Positions 17,168 through 25,329 of a stretch of DNA of 64,000 bases are shown piece after piece. The stretch lies in the NCBI RefSeq assembly GCF_024609265.1, contig NZ_JANHMP010000003.1, positions 237,497 to 301,496 of the forward strand. Reading direction: 5' to 3'. A model generated the notes under the pieces. It had not been told where the DNA came from, made no database searches, and saw nothing but the letters and a program-made list of their open reading frames with translations. The position numbers were made by a program, and so were the translations under genes. Position 1 is the stretch's first letter. The number at the start of each line of letters is the position of its first letter. This DNA comes from Geothrix campi. GTDB taxonomy: Bacteria > Acidobacteriota > Holophagae > Holophagales > Holophagaceae.

Positions 17168-17734
17168 ATGACTTCCAAGCCTGAGAAAGCCCCCAAGAAG
17201 GAAAAGGCGAAGAAGCAGACGCCGGAGCAACGCCTGGAAGCCATGCGCTACAACCGCATGATGTACGGGCCGACGGCGAAGGAAATGCAACCCGCCGCCA
17301 AGAAGGTCAACTACGGCGTCGCCTACCTGAACCATCCGAAGTTCCAGAGCCTGATGACCGCCTTCAAGAAAGGCACGGCCTTCAAGTTCGAAGTCACGGA
17401 CAAGGCGAAGACCTACACCATCGCCACGGACGGATCCGACATCCTGTTCAACGGGAAGACCATCTTCTATTCCCGCCCCATGAACAAGTACGAGGATCAT
17501 CTGCTGCTGGACCGGGTCTCCATGACCCAGTACCAGACCACCGATGCCCTCATCCACCTGGCCTTCGCCGTGCTCCGCAGCATTCCGGAACTCGCCGGGC
17601 ATTCCCTGGTGTACATGCAGCACCAGTTCTATTACGGCGCCGAGCCGCTGGAAGATGGCGTGGCCAAGCTGGGGCCCAATCTCCTGATCGGCTCGTACCG
17701 GCACAGCAAGGTCCCGGAAAAGACCCGGAGCTAG
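17168..17734 (+). CDS. Hypothetical DUF3786-like protein
   Basis: A 188-residue soluble protein with a Lys/Glu-rich N-terminal tail (about 35 residues) followed by a folded region. That region includes VNYGVAYLNHPKFQSLM, FKFEVTDKAKTYTIATDG, ILFNGKTIFYSRP and GPNLLIGSYRHS. I do not recognise it with certainty; DUF3786 is a loose impression. No signal peptide or membrane segment is present. The ATG is preceded by AAGGGA with a 4-base gap. A convergent CBS-domain gene follows 16 bases later. Confidence 0.6.
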   Translation: MTSKPEKAPKKEKAKKQTPEQRLEAMRYNRMMYGPTAKEMQPAAKKVNYGVAYLNHPKFQSLMTAFKKGTAFKFEVTDKAKTYTIATDGSDILFNGKTIFYSRPMNKYEDHLLLDRVSMTQYQTTDALIHLAFAVLRSIPELAGHSLVYMQHQFYYGAEPLEDGVAKLGPNLLIGSYRHSKVPEKTRS

Positions 17735-17750
17735 GCAGCCGCGGGCCTGA

Positions 17751-18230
17751 TCAGTTCTGGATGTAATGCACCAGCTGGTCGATGGTGAACTTCTGATCGG
17801 AGATGGTCTCCTTCACCAGGTCGCCGATGGAGAGGATGCCCAGCACCTCGTTGTCCTCTCCCAGCACGGGGAGGTGGCGGATGTGCTTGCCCGTCATGAG
17901 GGCCATGCATTCCTCCACGGTCTCGCCCAGGGTCACGCAGCTCACCCGGTCGCTCATGATCTCCCGCACGAGGGTGTCCCTCGAGGACTTGCCCTTGAGG
18001 ATGATCTTCCGCGCATAGTCCCGCTCCGAGAAGATCCCCACCAGGCGGCCCCCCTCCAATACCAGCAGGGCTCCGATGTCGTGCTGGGCCAGCAGGGCCA
18101 GGGCCGTGAGCACCGTGTCGTCGGGCCCCACCGACACCACCGGCGGCTTGCCTTGGATCAACTGGGCGAGTGGTCGCATGCGTGCCTCCCGGGCTTCGGC
18201 TGGATGAGTGGCGGTGCGCTTCGTGGCCAT
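17751..18230 (-). CDS. Tandem CBS-domain protein
   Basis: A stand-alone pair of CBS domains in 159 residues. The first spans about 25-85 (VSVGPDDTVLTALALLAQHDIGALLVLE, then VGIFSERDYARKII). The second spans about 95-155 (VTLGETVEECMALM, HIRHLPVLGEDNEVLGILSIGDLVK). Such proteins bind adenine nucleotides or related ligands and modulate partners, often in energy sensing. No partner enzyme is fused or obviously adjacent. Confidence 0.88.
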   Translation of the reverse strand: MATKRTATHPAEAREARMRPLAQLIQGKPPVVSVGPDDTVLTALALLAQHDIGALLVLEGGRLVGIFSERDYARKIILKGKSSRDTLVREIMSDRVSCVTLGETVEECMALMTGKHIRHLPVLGEDNEVLGILSIGDLVKETISDQKFTIDQLVHYIQN

Positions 18231-18394
18231 GACTATACGGCCAAGGGGGGCCCGGGGGGATCCCCTGGTCTCCAGAATCCGTGATCCATGCCGCAGAATT
18301 CCCCTGGCATGGTCATTTATGATGCATGGGTCAGCTTTTTGAGAACCTGCCCAACCCCGGATTCCAGGCCCGGAACCCTTCGAAGGATCCCCCG

Positions 18395-19936
18395 ATGTCC
18401 CTGCCCAGGAAACTCAAGGATCACGCCGCCCGGCATGCCGAGGCCACCGAGCCCCGCCCCGAGGCGGCCCGGAAACAGGCGGCCCAGGGGAAGCTCCTGG
18501 CCCGGGAGCGCATCACGGCCATCCTCGATCCATTCTCCTTCCACGAGTACGACCTCTTCGTGGAGCACAAGTGCTCCGATTTCGGCATGGCCAAGAAGCA
18601 GCTGCCGGGAGATGGGGTCATCACCGGCACAGGGACGATCCTGGGCCATCCCGTGGCCATCTACGCCCAGGACTTCACCGTGGCCGGCGGATCCCTGGGG
18701 CTGGCCCACGCCCGCAAGATCACCAAGATCATGGACCACGCCATCAAGCTGGGCATCCCCCTGATCGGCATCAACGACTCCGGCGGAGCACGCATCCAGG
18801 AGGGGGTGAACTCCCTCGCGGGCTACGGCGAGATCTTCTACCGCAACACCCTGGCCTCCGGAGTGATCCCCCAGATCTCGATCATCCTAGGCCCCTGCGC
18901 GGGCGGCGCAGTCTACTCGCCGGCCCTCACGGACTTCGTCTTCGTCGTGGACCAGATCTCCAAGATGTTCATCACGGGACCCGAGGTCATCAAGACGGTC
19001 CTGGGGGAGGAAATCTCCATGGAGGACCTGGGCGGGGCCCGGGTGCAGTCGGAGATCTCGGGCAACGCCCACTTCTACGCCGAGAGCGAGGCCGAGTGCT
19101 TCGAGCAGGTGAAACGCCTGGTCACCTTCATCCCGTGGAACAACCGGAAGAAGGCCGATCCCTTCGGGGCCAAGGCGCCGGATGCCGCCCTCGACCTCGA
19201 GCGCATCATCCCCTCCGAAGCCCACCGGCCCTACGACGTGCGCGATGTCATGCGCGCGGTCTGCGACGGCTCCGACTTCATGGAGGTCCAGGAGCTGTGG
19301 GCCGCCAACATCGTGGTCGGCTTCGCCCGCATGGACGGCCGTACCGTGGGCATGGTGGCCAACCAGCCCATGGTGCTGGCCGGTGTGCTGGACGTGGACA
19401 GTTCCGACAAGGCCGCCCGCTTCATCCGCTTCTGCGATGCCTTCCAGATCCCCCTGGTCACCTTCGTGGACCTGCCGGGTTACCTTCCGGGCGTGGATCA
19501 GGAACACGCGGGCGTCATCCGCCACGGCGCCAAGCTGCTCTATGCGTACAGCGAGGCCACGGTCCCCAAGATCACCGTGATCCTCCGCAAGGCCTACGGC
19601 GGAGGCTACATCGCCATGTGCTCACGACACCTGGGGGCCGACTTCGTCTTCGCCTGGCCCTGCGCCGAGATCGCCGTCATGGGCCCCGAAGGCGCCGCCA
19701 ACATCATCTTCAAGGGCGAGATCGCCACCGCGGCCGACCCCGAGGCCTTCCGCAAGGAGAAGGTCCGCGAATACACCGAGAAGTTCGCCAGCCCCTACGT
19801 GGCTGCCGCCAACGGCCATGTGGACGCGGTCATCGCCCCCCGGCAGACCCGGGACTTCCTCCTCCACGCCCTGGAGATCTCCGAGCAGAAGGCCGAGCAG
19901 CGACCCGCCCGGAAGCACGGCGTGCCCCCCTTCTGA
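18395..19936 (+). CDS. Acyl-CoA carboxylase/decarboxylase carboxyltransferase subunit
   Basis: A 513-residue carboxyltransferase of the PccB/MmdA family. The N-terminal crotonase-like half has GQDFTVAGGSLGLAHARKI-type and IGINDSGGARIQEGV motifs. The C-terminal half has FVDLPGYLPGVDQEHAGVIRHGAKLLYAYSEA (shown in part as FVDLPGYLPGVDQE) and AYGGGYIAMCSRH. It transfers CO2 between biotin and propionyl- or methylmalonyl-CoA-like substrates. The ATG at MSLPRKLKDH has GAAGGA 7 bases upstream. A biotin-carrier gene follows after 10 bases. No biotin carboxylase or membrane decarboxylase subunit is nearby, so direction and substrate remain open. Confidence 0.92.
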   Translation: MSLPRKLKDHAARHAEATEPRPEAARKQAAQGKLLARERITAILDPFSFHEYDLFVEHKCSDFGMAKKQLPGDGVITGTGTILGHPVAIYAQDFTVAGGSLGLAHARKITKIMDHAIKLGIPLIGINDSGGARIQEGVNSLAGYGEIFYRNTLASGVIPQISIILGPCAGGAVYSPALTDFVFVVDQISKMFITGPEVIKTVLGEEISMEDLGGARVQSEISGNAHFYAESEAECFEQVKRLVTFIPWNNRKKADPFGAKAPDAALDLERIIPSEAHRPYDVRDVMRAVCDGSDFMEVQELWAANIVVGFARMDGRTVGMVANQPMVLAGVLDVDSSDKAARFIRFCDAFQIPLVTFVDLPGYLPGVDQEHAGVIRHGAKLLYAYSEATVPKITVILRKAYGGGYIAMCSRHLGADFVFAWPCAEIAVMGPEGAANIIFKGEIATAADPEAFRKEKVREYTEKFASPYVAAANGHVDAVIAPRQTRDFLLHALEISEQKAEQRPARKHGVPPF

Positions 19937-19946
19937 GCGAGCTCCC

Positions 19947-20273
19947 ATGACCATCCGGCAGACCTTCCTCCTGAACGACACGGCTTACGAGACCACCCTC
20001 ACTCGCAAATACGCCCTCCGGAAGCCCTACGCGCCGAAGGATCCCGGGCGCGTGGCGGCCATCATCCCGGGCCTGATCCTCGAGGTGCTCGTGAAGCCCG
20101 GGGACCGGGTGCGGCGGGGCCAGAGCCTTCTCGTCCTGGAAGCCATGAAGATGCAGAACCATCTGGCCGCCCCCCTGGATGGCACCGTCCAGGAGGTGGC
20201 CCCCGTTCCCGGTGACACCGTGGCCAAGGGGCAGCTCCTGGTGGTGCTCCGCCGCGATCCTGACACTGTGTAA
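19947..20273 (+). CDS. Biotin carrier (biotinyl-lipoyl domain) protein
   Basis: A 108-residue protein with a basic N-terminal part and a C-terminal biotinyl domain. The domain includes [32 protein letters not shown] (the Lys of EAMKM is the biotinylation site) and [15 protein letters not shown]. It is surely the biotin shuttle for the preceding carboxyltransferase, as in methylmalonyl-CoA decarboxylase gamma subunits or small acyl-CoA carboxylase carriers. The start follows the previous stop by 10 bases with a GAGCGAG-like site. Confidence 0.88.
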   Translation: MTIRQTFLLNDTAYETTLTRKYALRKPYAPKDPGRVAAIIPGLILEVLVKPGDRVRRGQSLLVLEAMKMQNHLAAPLDGTVQEVAPVPGDTVAKGQLLVVLRRDPDTV

Positions 20274-20358
20274 ACCCCTCTCCGGCCCCTCCCCTTCCGG
20301 ACCGCAGTCACCGTGTCGAACGGCTACCCTGGGGCCAGGATTCGCATTGGAGGAACCC

Positions 20359-21351
20359 ATGGCCGTCAATCTCAAGGGACGCAGCTTTCTCACGCTGATG
20401 GACTTCACGCCCCTGGAGGTGCGCTACCTCCTGGACCTGTCAAAGGACCTGAAGGCCAAGAAGCGCATGGGTGTGTTCAACTACCTGCTCAAAGGCAAGA
20501 ACATCGTGCTGCTCTTCGAGAAGACCAGCACCCGTACCCGCTGCGCCTTCGAGGTCGGCGCCCTGGAAGAAGGCGCGCACGTGACCTTCCTGGATTCCGC
20601 CAGCTCCCAGGTGGGCAAGAAGGAATCCATCGAGGACAGCGCCAAGGTGCTGGGCCGCTTCTACGACGGCATCGAGTACCGCGGCTACAAGCAAGAGGTC
20701 GTCGAGGCCCTGGCCCAGCACAGCGGCGTGCCCGTGTGGAACGGCCTCACGGACACCGACCACCCCACCCAGATCCTGGCGGACTTCCTCACCATCGAGG
20801 AGCACGTGGCCAAACCCCTGCACAAGGTGAAGCTCGTCTTCTGCGGCGACATCCGCAACAACATGAGCTACGCCCTGATGTACGGTGCCGCCAAGACCGG
20901 CATGCACATGGTCGCCCTGGGCCCCAAGGAACTGGCCCCCGATCCCGCCGTGCTGGCCGCCGCCCACAAGGCTGCCGAGGAGACCGGCGCCACCATCGAG
21001 GTTACCGATGACGTCGCCGCCGCCGTGAAGGGCGCCGACGTACTCTACACCGATGTCTGGGCCAGCATGGGCGAAGAGGACCAGATCCCCCAGCGCGTGA
21101 AGCTGCTCACCCCGTTCAAGGTCACCATGGAGATGATCCAGAAGACCGGCAACCCCGACGTGAAGTTCCTCCACTGCCTGCCCGCCTTCCACGACTTCGA
21201 GACCAAGCTGGCCAAGGAGCAGAAGGCCCTCGGCCACGACATCCGCGAGGTCACCGACGAGGTCTTCCGGTCCCGCCACAGCGTCGTCTTCGACGAAGCC
21301 GAGAACCGCATGCACACCATCAAGGCGGTGATGGTGGCCACCATCGGGTGA
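20359..21351 (+). CDS. argF: Ornithine carbamoyltransferase
   Basis: Anabolic-type ornithine carbamoyltransferase, 330 residues, making citrulline from ornithine and carbamoyl phosphate. Signatures are [15 protein letters not shown] (carbamoyl phosphate site), [15 protein letters not shown], and [12 protein letters not shown] with the ornithine-site HCLP. GGAGGA lies 4-5 bases before the ATG. The last third of the gene is repeated about 1.3 kb downstream as a diverged fragment on the far side of an inserted kelch gene. The stop here is followed by sequence unlike that after the fragment. Confidence 0.96.
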   Translation: MAVNLKGRSFLTLMDFTPLEVRYLLDLSKDLKAKKRMGVFNYLLKGKNIVLLFEKTSTRTRCAFEVGALEEGAHVTFLDSASSQVGKKESIEDSAKVLGRFYDGIEYRGYKQEVVEALAQHSGVPVWNGLTDTDHPTQILADFLTIEEHVAKPLHKVKLVFCGDIRNNMSYALMYGAAKTGMHMVALGPKELAPDPAVLAAAHKAAEETGATIEVTDDVAAAVKGADVLYTDVWASMGEEDQIPQRVKLLTPFKVTMEMIQKTGNPDVKFLHCLPAFHDFETKLAKEQKALGHDIREVTDEVFRSRHSVVFDEAENRMHTIKAVMVATIG

Positions 21352-21389
21352 AGTAAAAGACCCAAACTAGGTGTTGGCCTTTATCGCAG

Positions 21390-22517
21390 CTATGGCTTGA
21401 TCCATTCCATTTCGGAGAGGGGTAATCCATCAGATCCATTCCCACCTATCACGAGCACGGTCACATCGTCCAGGTTCATTGCAACGTGCCCCATGCGAGG
21501 ATGACTCAATCTGAAGGTGGCGGGTTTGAAGCGATTTTCCATCTCCACAAAATGCTCTCCATTGGCGTAACAAGCGCCGGGATTTGCCGGGTTGTATCCT
21601 CCGATCACCAGAGCACCCCCAGGCCAGGGCACCCATGCTGAATAGCTCCTTGTTTCCAGTGCCGGAACGAGTGGGCCACAGGTCAAGGTGACTGGATCCA
21701 GGACGACCCCACCGAAGGCATCTGCAAGGAAAACCTTGCCACTCGGAAGATCCAGGAAGGAAGCAAGGACCATGTAATTCGGCAGAAGTTTCGAAAGCAG
21801 TCGATACTTCCCACTCACCGGATCATAGACTTCCACATCCAGCATACTGGCAGTAGTGCTCCAATCTATACCTCCTGCCACCAGCACCTCGCCAGACGCC
21901 AGCAGACAAGCCGCGTGCTCTGTCCGGGGTTGGGTCATGCCGCTGGCTATCTGGAACAGGCCTGTGCCGGGGTCGTATATCTCCGTGGCACTCCAGACTT
22001 GATCTGGAGTCGGCCCATCTCCACCCGTGATGAGTACACGCCCGTCTTTCATCAGGGTGGCCGTGTGGGAATGCCGGGGAAAGTTCAAGGAACCGGTAGG
22101 CTGAAACCGTCCTGTGGCGGGGTCAAATAATTCAGCCCCATCCAGAGCGATCGGGTTGCCCGTACCAGGCGAGCCTCCCGTCACCAATACCCTGCCGTCT
22201 GGAAGAAGAGTCGCCGTGTGCCATTTGCGGGGTTGTGCCATAGAACCGGTCAAGAAGGCGCTGCCGGTCCCTGGATCAACAATCTCCACACTGCTTAAAC
22301 ATGTACTCACCCCGCCAGAGGTGTTCGTGGCACCGCCCACCACGAGGATTCGCCCGTCTTTGAGGCGCGTTGCGGAAGGAAAGATTCGGGGGATTTTCAA
22401 GGAGTGGCCGAGCGGACCGTTCGTTCGCGATCCCCCGCCACAATTGATCAAAATCGAAAATCCCAAGCAAACAATCAACAAGGGAATACACACCCGCCAT
22501 CGCTTGTGGATGTTCAT
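21390..22517 (-). CDS. Kelch-type beta-propeller lipoprotein or secreted protein
   Basis: A 375-residue extracytoplasmic protein with a hydrophobic N-terminus (IPLLIVCLGFSILINC) and Cys at a lipobox-like place, though Asn before the Cys is unusual. Repeated kelch blades follow: GRILVVGGATN, GRVLVTGGSPG, GRVLITGGDGP, GEVLVAGGIDW and VTVLVIGGNGS, with DPGTG/DPATG loops between, giving about six blades. Codon use is visibly less GC-rich than its neighbours, which suggests recent acquisition. It is inserted between argF and a duplicated argF tail, on the opposite strand. Its function is unknown; the family includes binding proteins and galactose-oxidase-like folds. Confidence 0.82.
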   Translation of the reverse strand: MNIHKRWRVCIPLLIVCLGFSILINCGGGSRTNGPLGHSLKIPRIFPSATRLKDGRILVVGGATNTSGGVSTCLSSVEIVDPGTGSAFLTGSMAQPRKWHTATLLPDGRVLVTGGSPGTGNPIALDGAELFDPATGRFQPTGSLNFPRHSHTATLMKDGRVLITGGDGPTPDQVWSATEIYDPGTGLFQIASGMTQPRTEHAACLLASGEVLVAGGIDWSTTASMLDVEVYDPVSGKYRLLSKLLPNYMVLASFLDLPSGKVFLADAFGGVVLDPVTLTCGPLVPALETRSYSAWVPWPGGALVIGGYNPANPGACYANGEHFVEMENRFKPATFRLSHPRMGHVAMNLDDVTVLVIGGNGSDGLPLSEMEWIKP

Positions 22518-22640
22518 CCCACACTCCTGAAGATGAAGCTCTTCTCTTCATAAATCGTGAGCGATGGCCAGTAGTTGGCCTAGGTAATTCGCCTTGATTT
22601 TATACCTACTGGGCACCAGGGATGTGATTTCGAAGTCAGA

Positions 22641-22842
22641 CAGCCCCGATATGAAGTTCCTCCACGGCCTGCCCGCCTTCCACGACTTCGAGGCCAAGCT
22701 GGCCAAGGAGCAGAAGGCCCTGGGCCATGACATCCGGGAGGCCACGGATGAGGTCTTCCGCAGCCGCCACAGCGTCGTCTCCGACGAAGCCGAGAATCGC
22801 ATGCACGCCATCAAGGCGGTGATGGTGGCCACCATCGGCTAG
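22641..22842 (+). pseudogene. Duplicated 3' fragment of argF
   Basis: About 200 bases encode a diverged copy of the last ~66 residues of Arg[21 protein letters not shown] through [10 protein letters not shown]. The active-site Cys of HCLP is Gly here. Homology begins abruptly near 22644 and continues to the stop codon. There is no start codon or ribosome site suited to expression. The GC-rich hairpins that follow could be the original argF terminator, which would mean the fragment is the displaced native end. Confidence 0.9.
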
Positions 22843-22856
22843 GGCCGCAGGCCCCA

Positions 22857-22894
22857 TGCGCGGAAATGGTCCCGCCTGGGGCCATTTCCGTGCA
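22857..22894 (+). terminator. Hairpin downstream of the argF fragment
   Basis: A 13-bp stem with one mismatch (TGCGCGGAAATGG with CCATTTCCGTGCA) and a 12-base loop, preceded by a small GGGCC-GCA-GGCCC hairpin at the stop codon. No T-run follows, so termination is plausible but not certain. Confidence 0.55.
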
Positions 22895-22937
22895 TGAAAG
22901 TGCTATGGTTGGGACCACCCACCCCAACGGAGGCACC

Positions 22938-23435
22938 ATGCGCATGGCCCGACTGTTCGTCGTTCCCGTACTCGCGGCTCTGTCCCTGGCGGCCCAGGAG
23001 CCTTCGCTCTCCGGCACCTGGACCCAGACCAAGGCCGACGATATCGCCGCCGCCATCAACAGCACCGTGGCCGGCATGAACTTCATCAAGCGTCCCATCG
23101 CCCGGGGGCGCCTCACCAAGGTGAATCCCGCCTACAAGAAGGTGATGATCGCCGTCTCCGGCAAGGAGGTAGTGGTGAAGCTCGATGAGCGCGCGCCCAT
23201 CCACATGCCCCCTGGCGGCAAGGCCGCGCCCTGGACCCGCGAGGATGGTGACAAATTCATGGTGGCCGCCCAGGTGACCAGGGATCAGATGATCCAGACC
23301 TTCAAGAACGACGAGGGCGAGCGCACCAACGTCTTCCACATGAGTCCTGACGGCAAGACCCTCACCATGACCGCCACCGTGAAGAGCCCCAAGCTCCCCA
23401 AGCCGCTGACCTACTCCATCACCTTCGGGCGCTAG
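22938..23435 (+). CDS. Secreted hypothetical protein
   Basis: A 165-residue protein with a signal peptide (LFVVPVLAALSLAAQ) and a mature domain beginning LSGTWTQTKADDI. Its beta-rich pattern (KKVMIAVSGKEVVVKLDE, KTLTMTATVKSPK) recalls lipocalin-like or DUF-type periplasmic proteins. No catalytic motif is recognised. GGAGG lies 4 bases before the first of two close ATG codons. It is followed by a small lipoprotein gene on the same strand. Confidence 0.65.
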   Translation: MRMARLFVVPVLAALSLAAQEPSLSGTWTQTKADDIAAAINSTVAGMNFIKRPIARGRLTKVNPAYKKVMIAVSGKEVVVKLDERAPIHMPPGGKAAPWTREDGDKFMVAAQVTRDQMIQTFKNDEGERTNVFHMSPDGKTLTMTATVKSPKLPKPLTYSITFGR

Positions 23436-23491
23436 GAAACCGAGCCCGTGAGCCGCCTGGCTCGCGGGCTTGATTTCATGCGGAGCGAATC

Positions 23492-23905
23492 ATGAAGCTC
23501 GCAGCCCGGCTCACCGCCCTCCCCGTGATCGCGATCCTGGCCGCGTGCCAGCGTTCGCCACTGTCCCTTCCTGCGCCCAGCGATGCGAATGCCAAGGTTG
23601 TCGTCGCCTTCCTCACAGCCTACGGCAGACGAGACCTGGACGTGATGATGCGGTACCTGGATGAGGATGCGGTCTTCCGCGGTTCAGGCGCGCCCCTGCC
23701 CAAGCCGAAGATCCGGGACTTCTTCCAGGCCACCTTCCGGAAGTACCCGAACCTGCAGGTCGAGGTCGACTCCTTGAAGGTCGTCCAGGGGGCCATCCAT
23801 GCCAGCGTCAAAGTCCAGACGGATGTCATCTGGGCGGACACCTGGATCTTCGAGATGAAGAACCACAAGATCCACGCCTACTCGCTCGCCTCGGGGAAAC
23901 GCTAG
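23492..23905 (+). CDS. NTF2/SnoaL-like lipoprotein
   Basis: A 137-residue protein with a lipoprotein signal (VIAILAAC, Cys19) and a mature domain of the SnoaL/NTF2-like alpha+beta cone fold. VVAFLTAYGRRDLDVMMRYLDEDAVF is the helical opening typical of limonene-epoxide-hydrolase/SnoaL relatives (first part VVAFLTAYGRRDLD). FEMKNHKIHAYSLASGKR closes it. Members often bind small ligands; the catalytic residues are not evident. GGAGC precedes the ATG. Confidence 0.72.
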   Translation: MKLAARLTALPVIAILAACQRSPLSLPAPSDANAKVVVAFLTAYGRRDLDVMMRYLDEDAVFRGSGAPLPKPKIRDFFQATFRKYPNLQVEVDSLKVVQGAIHASVKVQTDVIWADTWIFEMKNHKIHAYSLASGKR

Positions 23906-23916
23906 CTGGCCCCGGA

Positions 23917-25260
23917 TCACTTGGTCATTGTGATGGCATCCAGCTCGCGCCCCTCGGCGTCGAGCTGGCGCAGCTTCAGTTTCTTTGCTTCCACATCCAG
24001 CACCGTGAAGGAATGCTTGTCGGACACGAAGGCGCGGGTCCAGGGCTGCCAACTGGCCTTGGCGTCGGTCTGCCAGGGGTCGTAGAGCTCGGCGCCACCG
24101 GCACCCGTCACGATGTAGATGATGCCCTTGGCGCGGGTGGCGGTCCTGCCGTCGAAGGTTTCGTCCACGGAGAAGGTGCCCTCGACGGGTTTGCCGCGGG
24201 GCCCCACCTTGGCGGGCTTGAAACGCAGGGGTGCCGTGCGCTGGTAGTTGTGGACGTGGCCAGCCAGCACCAGATCCACGCCGTACTGTTCGAGAAGCGG
24301 GCTGATGGGGCGCATCCACTGGTCGTCCAGGTGGCTGCGCGAACTCTGGAACAGGGGGTGATGCAGGGCCACGATGCGCCAGGCGGCACCCTGGGCGGCC
24401 TTCAGATCCGCCTCCAGCCAGGCTTTCAGGACAGGGCTCTCCCAGTCTGTGTAGACGTTGGAATCCAGTACCGTCCAGTGGACCTTGCCGTAGTTGAAGC
24501 TGTAGCTGGCCATGCGCGGAAAGGCCGGGCCCGCGGCTGCCACCATCGCATCATGGATGCCCCCTGTCACAGGCGCGGCATTCAGCGCCCCGGCCTTCAG
24601 GGCGGGACCATTCAGGGGCAGGGACCAGTAGGCGAAATAGGCGGAGGCATCGGTCCACTTGGCGAAGGGGATGTCATGGTTGCCGGGCACGCCGAGGAAA
24701 GGCACCCGGCGCAGGAGGGGCGCCTCTTCGGCGTTGTAGATCGGGAAGAAGTACTGCCGGTACTCGGCGGCGCGGCCTCGGCCGTATACCAGGTCTCCGG
24801 TGATGAAGACGGCGTCGGGTTTCTGCGCCGCCACGGCCTTCGCGACGGATGCCTGCTCCTTCGATCCATCGGCCGCATCGCCGAAGACGATCATCCGGTG
24901 GGTTCCCGCCTTGCGCGCCTGCGCTTCAGCCTCGAAGACCACCGCCCCATCCCGCTTCACGCGGTAGGGGACGCATGCGCCAGGCGTCAGGTTCCGCAGG
25001 ATGGCGCGATAGATGCGATGCCCGGGAAGAGGCGGCGCATCCAGGCGCCGGAATGAGGGCGCGGCCTGCGCAGTCCAACCGCGACCCTGCTTCACCTCCA
25101 CACTCCACACGGCGTCCCGGTCCTCCGCATGCCACATCAAATCCAGGCGCTCCCTGACAGCCACCTTCGGCGCATCACCCAGCTGGAGGTAGGGCTTCAC
25201 CAGGAAGGCGTCCTGGGCCTGCAGGAACACCGTGAGAAGAACGAGCAGCAGGGTTCGCAT
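23917..25260 (-). CDS. Secreted purple-acid-phosphatase-like metallophosphoesterase
   Basis: A 447-residue protein with a signal peptide (LLLVLLTVFLQAQDAF). An N-terminal beta-sandwich-like region of about 100 residues is followed by a metallophosphatase domain. The metal-binding motifs are FGDAADGS, ITGDLVYGRG, GVPGNHDIPFA, VALHHPLFQSSRSH and VLAGHVHNYQRT, in the expected order. The architecture matches bacterial purple acid phosphatase relatives that act on phosphate esters in the periplasm. It lies downstream of the nuoEF transcript but behind a strong terminator. Confidence 0.88.
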   Translation of the reverse strand: MRTLLLVLLTVFLQAQDAFLVKPYLQLGDAPKVAVRERLDLMWHAEDRDAVWSVEVKQGRGWTAQAAPSFRRLDAPPLPGHRIYRAILRNLTPGACVPYRVKRDGAVVFEAEAQARKAGTHRMIVFGDAADGSKEQASVAKAVAAQKPDAVFITGDLVYGRGRAAEYRQYFFPIYNAEEAPLLRRVPFLGVPGNHDIPFAKWTDASAYFAYWSLPLNGPALKAGALNAAPVTGGIHDAMVAAAGPAFPRMASYSFNYGKVHWTVLDSNVYTDWESPVLKAWLEADLKAAQGAAWRIVALHHPLFQSSRSHLDDQWMRPISPLLEQYGVDLVLAGHVHNYQRTAPLRFKPAKVGPRGKPVEGTFSVDETFDGRTATRAKGIIYIVTGAGGAELYDPWQTDAKASWQPWTRAFVSDKHSFTVLDVEAKKLKLRQLDAEGRELDAITMTK

Positions 25261-25275
25261 GAAGCATTATCCCTG

Positions 25276-25314
25276 TCTTCAGAAACGGGCGCCCAAGGCG
25301 CCCGCTTCTGAAGA
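25276..25314 (-). terminator. Strong hairpin after nuoF
   Basis: An 18-bp stem with one internal mismatch (TCTTCAGAAACGGGCGCC and its complement) and a 3-base loop lies between nuoF and the phosphoesterase gene. No long T-run follows in the minus direction, but the stem is very stable and sits right after the nuoF stop. Confidence 0.8.
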
Positions 25315-25329
25315 TAGGAGCGGCAAAAC

